Assembly (NCBI RefSeq): GCF_000429085.1
Contig: NZ_AUBE01000017.1
Coordinates: forward strand, 1-64,000
Length of the DNA stretch: 64,000 nt
From: Streptomyces flavidovirens DSM 40150
GTDB lineage: Bacteria > Actinomycetota > Actinomycetes > Streptomycetales > Streptomycetaceae
Direction: 5' to 3'
In this document: positions 43,761 through 51,563 of the stretch, piece by piece
How the letters are laid out: each line of letters starts with the position of its first letter
Position numbering within the stretch: the stretch's first letter is position 1
The notes under the pieces: generated by a model
Databases searched by the model: none
Told to the model about the DNA's origin: nothing
The model's input: the letters and a program-made list of their open reading frames with translations, nothing else
Program-made: the position numbers and the translations under genes

Positions 43761-44135
43761 ATGAGTGAGCGAGCTCTCCGCGGCACGCGACTCGTGGTTA
43801 CAAGCTACGAGACCGACCGCGGCATCGATCTGGCCCCGCGCCAGGCGGTGGAGTACGCATGCCCGAACGGACATCGATTTGAGATGCCGTTCTCGGTAGA
43901 GGCCGAAATTCCGCCGGAGTGGGAGTGCAAGGCGTGCGGCGCCACGGCACTCCTGGTAGACGGCGACGGGCCTGAGGAGAAGAAGGGCAAGCCCGCGCGT
44001 ACGCACTGGGACATGCTCATGGAAAGGCGCACCCGCGAGGAACTCGAAGAGGTCCTGGCCGAAAGGCTTGCGGTACTGCGATCCGGCGCCATGAACATTG
44101 CCGTGCACCCGCGGGACAGCCGCAAGTCCGCGTAA
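43761..44135 (+). CDS. rbpA: RNA polymerase-binding protein RbpA
   Basis: RbpA (124 aa) binds RNA polymerase holoenzyme and the principal sigma factor, stimulates open-complex formation and influences rifampicin tolerance. The core domain contains Cys34 and His38 (CPNGHRF) and Cys56/Cys59 (CKAC), the zinc-site positions. The basic linker KKGKPARTHWDML and the sigma-interacting C-terminal helix (REELEEVLAERLAVLR) follow. ATG 43761 has GGAGG 8 bp upstream. It is transcribed alone, from a sigma-R type promoter, and closed by a long hairpin. Confidence 0.96.
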   Translation: MSERALRGTRLVVTSYETDRGIDLAPRQAVEYACPNGHRFEMPFSVEAEIPPEWECKACGATALLVDGDGPEEKKGKPARTHWDMLMERRTREELEEVLAERLAVLRSGAMNIAVHPRDSRKSA

Positions 44136-44174
44136 CGCCCCGGCGTTGCGCCTGACGGCAGTCAGTACAACGGG

Positions 44175-44229
44175 CAAGAGCCGCGGGGGTGTGACACAGC
44201 GAGTCTGTGTCACACCCCCGCGGCTCTTG
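44175..44229. terminator. Very long bidirectional terminator between rbpA and fxsA
   Basis: A perfect 25-bp inverted repeat (44175-44199 and 44205-44229) with a 5-nt loop CGAGT lies between convergent rbpA and fxsA. It is GC-rich and can stop transcripts from either side. Confidence 0.92.
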
Positions 44230-44255
44230 TCGTTCCACCGGGCCGGGCGGCCCGG

Positions 44256-44828
44256 TCAGGGGGTCAGCGGCGGCTTCGGGCCGTCGTCGCGCCCGGGCGC
44301 CGGCGGCGCGTCCTGCCTGATGACCTCACCCTGTACGACCTTGCCGTCCGGGCGGTGCATGCGAGCCTGCTGGAAGGCGTCGCCGAGGCTGCCCGTACCC
44401 GCCCCGCTCATCCTGCGTTCCAGGGAACGCTCGGCGTGCCGTCCCAGGAACGACCGGACGGGCGGTACGAGGAGCAGCAGCCCCGCCACGTCCGAGACCA
44501 TGCCGGGCAGCATCAGCAGCAGGCCGCCGAGCATCAGGAAGCCGCTGCCGCTGCCCAGCCGGCGCTGCGCGGGCGTCTGTCCCGCCTGCTGCCGCTGGAG
44601 CGTCTCGGTGAGGTTCTTGAACGCGCGCCGGCCCGCCCGCTTGATGACCACGGCGCCGAGCACGGTGCCCGCGACCAGCAGCAGGAAGACCGCGAAGCCG
44701 CCGGCGGCTTCGGCCACGACGGTCAGCAGCCAGATCTCGAGCACCAGCCAGGCGGCGACGCCAAGAGGTACGAAGGTACGCGCGCGTGAACGCTTGGGAA
44801 CTGTCGGGGGCGGTGAGCCGGTCGTCAT
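44256..44828 (-). CDS. fxsA: FxsA-family membrane protein
   Basis: 190-residue FxsA-type protein with four hydrophobic segments: VPLGVAAWLVLEIWLLTVVA, GGFAVFLLLVAGTVLGAVV, SGFLMLGGLLLMLPGMVSD and VAGLLLLVPPVRSFLG. The C-terminal 55 residues are polar and probably cytoplasmic. In E. coli FxsA affects F-plasmid phage exclusion; its role in actinobacteria is unknown. ATG 44828. It lies 46 bp downstream of ppm on the same strand. Confidence 0.9.
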   Translation of the reverse strand: MTTGSPPPTVPKRSRARTFVPLGVAAWLVLEIWLLTVVAEAAGGFAVFLLLVAGTVLGAVVIKRAGRRAFKNLTETLQRQQAGQTPAQRRLGSGSGFLMLGGLLLMLPGMVSDVAGLLLLVPPVRSFLGRHAERSLERRMSGAGTGSLGDAFQQARMHRPDGKVVQGEVIRQDAPPAPGRDDGPKPPLTP

Positions 44829-44874
44829 GCCCCCAGTGTGCCTGTACGGGCGCCTGGACGGCGTAAAGGGGAGA

Positions 44875-45642
44875 TCAGGAGGGCTTGCGCCCCAGCAGCT
44901 TGTTCGCCCGCGAGCCGACGCCCCAGGCCGTTACCCGCCACAGGGCCTCGACGACGATGTCACGGCTCATCTTGCTGTCGCCCAGCTCCCGCTCGACGAA
45001 GGTGATGGGCACCTCGACGACGTTGTAGCCGGCCTCGACCGCGCGGCGGGCGAGGTCGACCTGGAAGCAGTACCCCTGCGAGGCGACGTCTTCCAGACCG
45101 AGGCCTTCCAGGGTCTGCGCGCGGAAGGCCCGGAAGCCGCCGGTGACGTCGCGGATCGGTACGCCGAGGAGCACCCGCGAGTACGTGCTGCCGCCACGGG
45201 AGAGCACCTCGCGGTGCTTGGGCCAGTTGACGACGCGTCCGCCCGGCACCCAGCGCGAGCCGAGAACCAGGTCGGCGCCCTTGAGCGCGGTCAGCAGGCG
45301 GGGAAGCTCCTCGGGCTGGTGCGAGCCGTCCGCGTCCATTTCCACGAGTACGCCGTAGTCGTGCTCGATGCCCCAGCGGAAGCCCGCCAGGTAGGCCGCG
45401 CCGAGCCCTTCCTTGCCCTTGCGGTGCAGGACGTGGACCTGATCGTCGACGGCCGCGATCTCGTCGGCGATCTTGCCGGTGCCGTCGGGGCTGTTGTCGT
45501 CGGCGACCAGGACGTGCGCGTCGGGCACCGCGGCACGCACGCGGGAGACGACCGGCTTGATGTTCTCGGCCTCGTTGTAGGTCGGAATGATCACCAAGGC
45601 TCTGCCGAGCGGGCCGTAACGCCTCTGACCGCCGTCGTTCAC
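44875..45642 (-). CDS. ppm: Polyprenol monophosphomannose synthase
   Basis: 255-residue GT2 enzyme that transfers mannose from GDP-mannose to polyprenol phosphate at the membrane's inner face. The product feeds protein O-mannosylation (with Pmt) and lipoglycan synthesis. Motifs are VIIPTYNEAENI, VADDNSPDGTG, EMDADGSHQPEE (metal-binding DxD) and GSRWVPGG. No transmembrane tail follows, so it is a Ppm1-type soluble/peripheral form. In S. coelicolor this enzyme is needed for phage phiC31 infection. GTG 45642 has GGGGAAGCA directly upstream. Confidence 0.93.
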   Translation of the reverse strand: MNDGGQRRYGPLGRALVIIPTYNEAENIKPVVSRVRAAVPDAHVLVADDNSPDGTGKIADEIAAVDDQVHVLHRKGKEGLGAAYLAGFRWGIEHDYGVLVEMDADGSHQPEELPRLLTALKGADLVLGSRWVPGGRVVNWPKHREVLSRGGSTYSRVLLGVPIRDVTGGFRAFRAQTLEGLGLEDVASQGYCFQVDLARRAVEAGYNVVEVPITFVERELGDSKMSRDIVVEALWRVTAWGVGSRANKLLGRKPS

Positions 45643-46153
45643 TGCTTCCCCTTAATGTCCGTACACCATTGCCCCACCGTTGCCCCACCATAGCGAGCGT
45701 GGTCAGCGGACCTGCACGGATGTCGTCCGGAGGAAGCGACACGTCGTTTCTGCGGGTCGGGGCCCGGTGTCCTTCGGGCCGGCCCCGGGCCCGCCGGCTG
45801 CGGGTCGGCCGAGAGCCGTTGTCTACTGAACGTCCGGGCCCCACCCGGGTCCCACCTGCCGGCCGGCTGAAACCTTCCCTCGCCCCCGAGGCGCGGGCGC
45901 TGAACCTGGCTCCGAGTGCTGGTGCGCCGGTGCGGCACACCACCCCATGACCCAGCGGCGTTCGACGACTGCGTGGAGGTCTGCCGGTCGGACGTCTGCG
46001 GTGGACCCGCCGAACCTACCCGCCGGTGGCCGCTTTCTGTCAACAGTCGCTCGACCTGGGGTGTTTGTTCAAATCACCAGGTCAGCGCGGAAGACACGCC
46101 GTCGGCACGAGGCCGCGCGGGAACACCGATCGGCGGTACGCGGCCGGCGCACA
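45643..46153. other. 511-bp intergenic region upstream of ppm
   Basis: No gene is supported. It contains a good minus-strand promoter near 46013-46043, followed by about 365 nt of possible leader before ppm. Near the ppm start a direct repeat TTGCCCCACC occurs twice (about 45670-45690). Short open frames exist, but codon choice and composition do not look like coding sequence. Confidence 0.6.
46013..46043 (-). promoter_or_regulatory. Candidate strong housekeeping promoter toward ppm
   Basis: On the minus strand TTGACA (complement of 46038-46043) precedes TAGGTT (complement of 46013-46018) with a 19-bp spacer. Both hexamers suit the principal streptomycete sigma factor, though the spacing is 1-2 bp long. 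Transcription would start near 46006, well upstream of ppm. Confidence 0.55.
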
Positions 46154-47800
46154 TCACCCGTTCGGCCGCTCGTAAACAGTTTGTCCGAAGACCACGGTCC
46201 GCAGGCAGACGGGGAGTTCGGCGCCGGGCGTGAGGTCCGGCAGGCCGGGCGTGCCCGAGCGCGGGTCGGTCGACCAGCGGGCGACCCGGTCGTCGGGCGC
46301 CTGCACCACCAGTTCACCGGCGCGCCAGAGGGCGTAGTCGGCGGGTGCGCCGGGGACCAGGGTGCCCGCGTCGTCACGGCCCACGGCCCGCCAGCCGCCG
46401 CGCGTGTGGGCGGTGAAGGCGGCGCGTACGGAGACGCGGTGCTCGGGGGTGCGGTGGAACGCGGCGGCGCGGACCGTGCCCCACGGGTCGAGCGGGGTGA
46501 CCGGGCTGTCAGAGCCGAAGGCCAGCGGCACCCCGGCGCGCAGCAGGGCGGCGTACGGGTTGAGCGTACGGGCCCGCTCGGCGCCCAGGCGCTGCGCGTA
46601 CATCCCGTCCTCGCCGCCCCAGGCGGCGTCGAAGGCGGGCTGCACCGAGGCGGTCAGGCCGAACTCGGCGAAGGCGGCGATGGTGGCGGGAGTGAGCATC
46701 TCGGCGTGCTCGACGCGGTGGCGGGCGGCGCGGATCCGGGCGAGGCCGAGCTTCTCGGCGGCGGCGCGCACCCCGTCGACGACCGAGGTGAGCGCGGCGT
46801 CGCCGATGGCGTGGAAGCCGGCCTGGAGCCCGGCCTCGGTGCAGGCGGTGACGTGGGCGGCGACTGCGGCCGTGTCGAGGTACGCGGCGCCGGTGTGGGC
46901 TGCGTCGGCGTACGGGCTGTGGAGGCAGGCGGTGTGCGAGCCGAGGGATCCGTCGACGAAGAGGTCGCCCGCCGCGCCGGCCGCGCCGAGTTCGCGCACG
47001 CGTGCCGCGTCCTTCGCATCCGCGACCTGTTCGGCCCAGTAGCCGAAGACGCGCGGGCCGGGCCGCTCGGCCGCCAGCTTCAGCAGGCCGGTGAAGTCCT
47101 CCTCGGAGGAGATGCCGGGCCCCGCGCACTCGTGGACCGTACCGATGCCGAGCGAGGCGGCGTGCGCGAGGGCCGCGCGCTGCGCCTCCGCGCGCTGCGC
47201 AGGGGCGACGGCGCTGTGTGCCGCGGCGCGTACGGCGTGATGGGCGGCGGCGGTGAGCGGGGCGTCCGGGTGGTAGCCGGCCAGGCCGGTGACGCCGGGG
47301 ACCAGGTCCAGGAGGGCCGTGGTGACGACGGCCGAGTGGACGTCGATCCGGGGCAGGTACAGCGGCTGGCCGCCGGCCGCCTCGTCGAGTTCGGCGCGGG
47401 ACGGGGGCCGCTGTTCGGGCCAGCGCGTGGCGTCCCAGCCGTGCCCGAGGAGCATCCGGCCCGCCGGGGCGGCGGTGGCGTGCGCCCGTACGAGCTCCAG
47501 CGCACCGGCGAGACTCCGCGCGCCGGAGAGGTCGAGGCCGGTGAGCGCGAGGCCGGTGGAGGTGGTGTGCACGTGTGCGTCCGTGAACGCGGGGGTGACC
47601 AGAGCCCCTTCGAGGTCGATCACCTCGTCGACGCCGGTGGCGAAGGCGTCGGCCGCCCCTTCGGAGCCCACCCAGGCGACATGTCCGCGCTCGACGACCA
47701 TCGCGGTGGCGAAGGGGTCGGCGGGGCTGTGGACCTCTCCGCCGCGCAGCAGCACGGTGCGGTGTTCGGCCTGGGAGGTGGGGGCGTTGTGCGCGGTCAT
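46154..47800 (-). CDS. Metal-dependent amidohydrolase (YtcJ-like)
   Basis: 548-residue amidohydrolase of the YtcJ type. The metal motif DAHVHTT follows the N-terminal beta domain; HGWDATRWPE, FHAIGDAAL and FGSDSPVTPLDPW carry the remaining conserved His/Asp ligands. Members hydrolyse N-acyl or N-substituted compounds; the substrate here is unknown. I chose ATG 47800; the open frame extends to 47923 without a ribosome site. The Lrp-type regulator 58 bp upstream on the same strand may be co-transcribed. Confidence 0.88.
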   Translation of the reverse strand: MTAHNAPTSQAEHRTVLLRGGEVHSPADPFATAMVVERGHVAWVGSEGAADAFATGVDEVIDLEGALVTPAFTDAHVHTTSTGLALTGLDLSGARSLAGALELVRAHATAAPAGRMLLGHGWDATRWPEQRPPSRAELDEAAGGQPLYLPRIDVHSAVVTTALLDLVPGVTGLAGYHPDAPLTAAAHHAVRAAAHSAVAPAQRAEAQRAALAHAASLGIGTVHECAGPGISSEEDFTGLLKLAAERPGPRVFGYWAEQVADAKDAARVRELGAAGAAGDLFVDGSLGSHTACLHSPYADAAHTGAAYLDTAAVAAHVTACTEAGLQAGFHAIGDAALTSVVDGVRAAAEKLGLARIRAARHRVEHAEMLTPATIAAFAEFGLTASVQPAFDAAWGGEDGMYAQRLGAERARTLNPYAALLRAGVPLAFGSDSPVTPLDPWGTVRAAAFHRTPEHRVSVRAAFTAHTRGGWRAVGRDDAGTLVPGAPADYALWRAGELVVQAPDDRVARWSTDPRSGTPGLPDLTPGAELPVCLRTVVFGQTVYERPNG

Positions 47801-47858
47801 GGTGAACAGTCTCGCCCCTCGCGCGGGACGTGCCGTGCGCGGGGGCGGAGCCGGGACG

Positions 47859-48299
47859 TCAGACCTGCGGCGGGCGGGCTTCGTACGGTGTCGAGAGAAC
47901 CACCGTCGTACGCGTCGACACACCGGCCAGGGAACGGATCCGGGTCAGCAGGTGCTCCAGTTCGAGCGGGGTCGCCACGCGCACCTTGAGGATGTAGTTC
48001 TCTTCGCCCGCCACGCTGTGGCAGGCCTCGATCTCGGGAACGCCCGCGAGCCGTTCCGAGATGTCGTCGGGGGCGCTGGGGTCGAACGGTTTCACCGAGA
48101 TGAAAGCGGTGAGCGGCAGCCCGACGGCCTCGGGGTCCACCACCGCGGCATAGCCGCGGATGACACCCCGCTGCTCCAGCCTGCGCACGCGCTGGTGCAC
48201 GGCCGAGGTGGACAGGCCCGTGGCCTTGCCCAGGTCGGTGTAGCTCATCCGCCCGTCCTTGACGAGCAAATCCACGATCTGACGATCCAGCTCCTCCAT
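47859..48299 (-). CDS. Lrp/AsnC-family regulator
   Basis: 146-residue feast/famine regulator. The N-terminal helix-turn-helix has LDRQIVDLLVKDGRMSYTDL and LSTSAVHQRVRRLEQRGVI. The RAM ligand-binding domain follows, with VAGEENYILKVRVAT. It probably binds an amino acid and forms octamers. ATG 48299. Its promoter region toward 48503 is 203 bp and shared with the divergent gene; it contains an imperfect GC-rich inverted repeat around 48311-48357. Confidence 0.93.
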   Translation of the reverse strand: MEELDRQIVDLLVKDGRMSYTDLGKATGLSTSAVHQRVRRLEQRGVIRGYAAVVDPEAVGLPLTAFISVKPFDPSAPDDISERLAGVPEIEACHSVAGEENYILKVRVATPLELEHLLTRIRSLAGVSTRTTVVLSTPYEARPPQV

Positions 48300-48502
48300 A
48301 GCGGATCAACCTATGCCCCGGAGGGGCTCAGGCACAGCCGGGAGCCCTCCGGAGGGGCACCTGCGGGGGGCATGTGACGAACGCCACAGGCTTGCGGCCG
48401 TGTCCGTCGGGCATGCGCGATTACCGCGCGTGCGCGACGGGAAGTGCTTGCTGTGGTCGAGGTCGCAGCGCCTTGTCGGCCCACCCGAGGGGGAGTGTCT
48501 CC

Positions 48503-48907
48503 ATGCAGAGCCTGAAGCGCACCGGACGTACTGAACCGGAGCCTGTTGAATCCGTCGACGACGACGATCTCGAAGATTTCGACGCCTACGACACCTTTGA
48601 GATGTTCCGGGTGATCTGCCCGGACTGCGCCCAGCCGATCGCGCTGCTGGCGGACGAGAACGTCCTGCCCGAGCACGCCAAGTGCCCTACTCCGTGGAAC
48701 CCGTTCGGGCTGACGGCGTGCGAGGGCACCGGCCGCCCGGCGGCGGACGCCGGCCCTGCCGACGAGACGCTGGAGGTCCATGAGCAGGAAACAGCCCTGC
48801 TGTTGACGCTCCCTCAGGGACTCGACTGGCGTACGCAGCCGTTCTCGCACGTCGGCGGTCCGGGCTCGCGTCCGCTCAAGGTGTCGCAGCTGCGGCGCGC
48901 CGCCTAG
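48503..48907 (+). CDS. Hypothetical protein with CxxC zinc-like motif
   Basis: 134-residue acidic protein, not recognised. The N-terminus holds an Asp/Glu run (VDDDDLEDFDAYD); a cysteine pair CPDC is followed by single cysteines in KCPTPW and ACEGTG, perhaps a zinc ribbon. ATG 48503 has GGGGGAG upstream, while the open frame extends 129 bp further without support. A small hairpin (GTCCGGG/CCCGGAC, 48916-48939) just after the stop may end the transcript. Confidence 0.8.
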   Translation: MQSLKRTGRTEPEPVESVDDDDLEDFDAYDTFEMFRVICPDCAQPIALLADENVLPEHAKCPTPWNPFGLTACEGTGRPAADAGPADETLEVHEQETALLLTLPQGLDWRTQPFSHVGGPGSRPLKVSQLRRAA

Positions 48908-48915
48908 GCCATCGC

Positions 48916-48939
48916 GTCCGGGTCCTCAGGGGCCCGGAC
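48916..48939 (+). terminator. Short GC-rich hairpin after the 48503 gene
   Basis: Arms GTCCGGG (48916-48922) and CCCGGAC (48933-48939) lie 8 bp past the stop codon; no T-run follows. It is a weak candidate terminator. Confidence 0.4.
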
Positions 48940-49047
48940 CCGGGGCCGTACGCGCGTCCCCGACCGGGACACCGCGGTTCACCGCGCGAACGGACGCCCG
49001 AATGGGGTCGGCGATAACCTGGGCGGCCTTGCGGCTGTTGGCCCGAT

Positions 49048-49299
49048 ATGACCCTGCAGTACACACAGATCAGCGACGGACGCCGACGTCTCGCTCCTTC
49101 GCCCTCAGTCACCGGAGAATCGGTTCCGCATTCCGCGGATCCGCCCCTCTACCGGGCGCTCATGCGTCAGTGGCACAGCCGCGGCCGCACCCTGCCGGGA
49201 CGCCGCGACCCGGAGTGGTCCCGGCTCGTGGCGTCCCCCGCGTGGCCGGAGGCGGGGCGGCTCAGCGCGTCTCGGGACCCACGAGATGGCGGGCGATGA
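49048..49299 (+). CDS. Small hypothetical protein overlapping the acyl-CoA dehydrogenase end
   Basis: 83-residue ORF starting ATG 49048. The middle portion (YRALMRQWHSRGRTLPGRRD and PEWSRLVASP) looks like conserved streptomycete protein; I have a vague memory of similar small proteins with PGRxDPEW. No good ribosome site precedes it, and its last 13 codons run antisense through the 3' end of the convergent acyl-CoA dehydrogenase gene. It may be real with a weak start, or a chance frame. Confidence 0.5.
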   Translation: MTLQYTQISDGRRRLAPSPSVTGESVPHSADPPLYRALMRQWHSRGRTLPGRRDPEWSRLVASPAWPEAGRLSASRDPRDGGR

Positions 49300-50434
49300 C
49301 CATGCGCTGAATCTGGTTCGTACCCTCGACGATCTGGAGCACCTTCGCCTCGCGCATGAAGCGCTCGACGGGGAAGTCCAGCGTGTAGCCATAGCCGCCG
49401 AGCACCTGGACGGCGTCGGTCGTCACGCGCATCGCCGCGTCCGTGCAGAACAGTTTCGCCATGGCGGCCTCCCGCGAGAACGGCCGCCCGGCGTCCCGCA
49501 GGCGCGCCGCCGCGAGGTACAGCGACCGGCCGGCCTCGATCTGCGTGGCCATGTCGGCGAGCATGAAGCGCAGCCCCTGGAAGTCGGCGATCGGCCGGCC
49601 GAACTGCTGCCGTCCGGTGGCGTACGAGACGGCCTCGTCCAGGGCCGCCCGGGCGACCCCGATCGCGCAGGCGGCGATCCCGAGCCGCCCCGAGTCGAGC
49701 GCGGACAGCGCTATGGCGAAGCCCTGCCCCTCCTCGCCGATGCGGCGGGAGTCGGGGATCCGTACGCCGTCGAAGTTGAGCTGGGCCGTGGGCGAGCCCT
49801 TCATGCCCATCTTCTTCTCGGGCGCCGCGGCGTTCAGCCCCTCGGCGTCGCCGGGCACCAGGAAGGCCGTGATGCCCCGTGCGCCCTCCTCGCCCGTACG
49901 GGCGAGGACGGTGTAGAAGTCGGCGACCCCGCCGTGCGTGATCCATGCCTTCGTACCGGTGATGACCCAGTCGTCGCCGTCGCGCACGGCCTTGGTGCGC
50001 AGCGAGGCGGCGTCGGATCCGGAGGAGGGCTCGGAGAGGCAGTAGGCGCCGAGCAGGCCGCCGCCGAGCATGGCGGGCAGGTGCGTGGCCTGCTGTTCCT
50101 TGGTGCCGTAACCGGCCAGAGCGTGGCAGGCGAGGCTGTGGACGCTGACGCCGAGGCCGACCGTGAGCCGGGCCGCGGCGAGCTCTTCGAGGACCTGGAG
50201 ATAGACGGCGTACGGCTGGTCTCCGCCGCCGTACTCGGCGTCGTACGGCAGACCGAGCAGACCGGATCGCGAGAGCAGCGTGAAGATCTCGCGCGGGAAG
50301 TGCCCGGCGTCCTCCTCGGCTGCGGCCCGGGGCGCGATCTCGCGCTGGATCATGTCGCGCACGAGCGCGAGCAGATCGCGGGACTCCTCGGTGGGCAGCT
50401 GACGTTCCACCGGCTGCGGGGCGCGGTCGGACAT
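49262..50434 (-). CDS. Acyl-CoA dehydrogenase
   Basis: 390-residue FAD-dependent acyl-CoA dehydrogenase of the short/medium-chain or isovaleryl type, oxidising acyl-CoA to enoyl-CoA. The signatures YCLSEPSSGSDAASLRTKA and QVLGGYGYTLDFPVERFMRE are clear, and the likely catalytic base is Glu in QIVEGTNQIQ. ATG 50434 is preceded by GGAGGAGAG. It stands alone, without a beta-oxidation cluster; its exact chain-length class cannot be read from sequence. Confidence 0.93.
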   Translation of the reverse strand: MSDRAPQPVERQLPTEESRDLLALVRDMIQREIAPRAAAEEDAGHFPREIFTLLSRSGLLGLPYDAEYGGGDQPYAVYLQVLEELAAARLTVGLGVSVHSLACHALAGYGTKEQQATHLPAMLGGGLLGAYCLSEPSSGSDAASLRTKAVRDGDDWVITGTKAWITHGGVADFYTVLARTGEEGARGITAFLVPGDAEGLNAAAPEKKMGMKGSPTAQLNFDGVRIPDSRRIGEEGQGFAIALSALDSGRLGIAACAIGVARAALDEAVSYATGRQQFGRPIADFQGLRFMLADMATQIEAGRSLYLAAARLRDAGRPFSREAAMAKLFCTDAAMRVTTDAVQVLGGYGYTLDFPVERFMREAKVLQIVEGTNQIQRMVIARHLVGPETR

Positions 50435-50594
50435 TGCGGCGCTCTCCTCCCTGTCGGGCGCTGCGGCGGTCGCGCGCGCAGGGTGTGGCGGCGCCGCCGG
50501 GTCTTGCCGCCTGGCCGCCGGCACTCCTCCGGGTCACGGAAGTCGCTGGCCAGCGGCTGTGGCGCGTTGAGTATGCCCGATGGAATGTCTTCCG

Positions 50595-50798
50595 TCACGG
50601 GGTCGTGGACGGCGCGGGGCAGCTCGGTTCCAGTTCCTCGATCGTACGGAGCGTGGCGCGCAGCAGCCTGGTGAGCAGGGCGCGGACGGCGGCGCGGTCG
50701 AGTTCCTGATGTCCCAGCCAGTCCAGCGTGATCCCTTCGACGCCAGTCATCCAGCCGATCAGGGCCAATCGGGCGGTCAGCGGGATGTCACGGCGGCC
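50595..50798 (-). pseudogene. C-terminal remnant of a TetR-family regulator
   Basis: About 67 codons on the minus strand read like the end of a TetR regulator: LTARLALIGWMTGVEGITLDWL followed by DRAAVRALLTRLLRATL (quoted in part). Only 147 bp remain before the divergent DUF6230 start, which is too little for the missing N-terminal helix-turn-helix and core (about 130 residues). No start codon with a ribosome site fits the remnant. DUF6230/DUF6114 pairs often sit beside a TetR gene, so this looks like a truncated ancestral neighbour. Confidence 0.6.
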
Positions 50799-50829
50799 GT
50801 ACGCGCCCTCCGCCGGCCCTAGTCTCCAA

Positions 50830-50857
50830 CTGCCACAGGATCTCCGCAGTATGGCAG
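50830..50857. promoter_or_regulatory. Inverted repeat upstream of the DUF6230 gene
   Basis: CTGCCA (50830-50835) and TGGCAG (50852-50857) flank a 16-bp spacer, 88 bp before the DUF6230 start. It may be an operator for the lost TetR-type repressor or a relative; this is positional inference only. Confidence 0.35.
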
Positions 50858-50945
50858 ACCTGCGCGAACTCCCTTCCTGCGTCGTCCTGTAGGCGATCAG
50901 CCACGCACTTCCCCTGCGCACCGCAGCGACGTACGGGAGGAACAA

Positions 50946-51563
50946 GTGAGCGCAGCCAAGCATCAGCCGCCTGCCGAGGGCAGAACGGCATGGAAGAAGA
51001 CAGCGGTCGTCGCGATGCCGGCGGTCCTCTCGGTCGGGGCGATGGCGTCGATGATGGGCCAGGGAGCGCTGGCCGCGTCGTTCGCCGTATCGGGTACGAG
51101 CTTCCAGGTGGCGTCGGGGAAGCTGACGAGCCAGGGCCTGTCCAGTTACGTGCAGACGGACCGGTCGGCGGACGGCAAGGGGCATCCCGTCGCGCTGCTC
51201 GGCATCGGCGACGCCAGGCTCAGTGACATCTGCCAGGCCGCCGAGATCGCCACCCCGGTCGGCAAGGTCGTCTTCAGACTGACGGCCGGCGGCAAGGCCG
51301 GTGAGGTGACGGCCACCAGCCTGGTCATCGACGCCGAGGACCTCGTCGGTGACGCCCGCTTCGGCACGGCGCAGATCGGCCGCGACGCGTCGACGCTGGA
51401 CCAGGTGGCCGGGATCAAGGGCGAGGCCGGGAAGTTCGGCCTCCAGGCCGGGGACATCGAGGTCGCGGGCGTGAAGTCGCACGCCTGGTCCGCGACCGGC
51501 GGCAACTTCCGGCTGAAGGGGCTCAGCATCGACGTGAGCCTGGACGGCGAGAAGTGCTTCTGA
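50946..51563 (+). CDS. DUF6230 secreted/membrane-anchored protein
   Basis: 205-residue protein with an N-terminal hydrophobic segment (TAVVAMPAVLSVGAMASMM) preceded by a Lys/Arg-containing start, so it is exported or membrane-anchored. The rest is a beta-rich domain with two Cys (DICQAAE and the C-terminal KCF) that may form a disulfide. Function is unknown. GTG 50946 follows GGAGG. It overlaps the DUF6114 gene by 10 bp, so the two products probably work together at the cell surface. Confidence 0.85.
   Translation: MSAAKHQPPAEGRTAWKKTAVVAMPAVLSVGAMASMMGQGALAASFAVSGTSFQVASGKLTSQGLSSYVQTDRSADGKGHPVALLGIGDARLSDICQAAEIATPVGKVVFRLTAGGKAGEVTATSLVIDAEDLVGDARFGTAQIGRDASTLDQVAGIKGEAGKFGLQAGDIEVAGVKSHAWSATGGNFRLKGLSIDVSLDGEKCF

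Noticed and set aside
45639..46043. 134-codon minus-strand frame upstream of ppm
   Set aside because: No ribosome site, low-complexity Arg/Ser/Gly translation, and the likely transcription start lies inside it.
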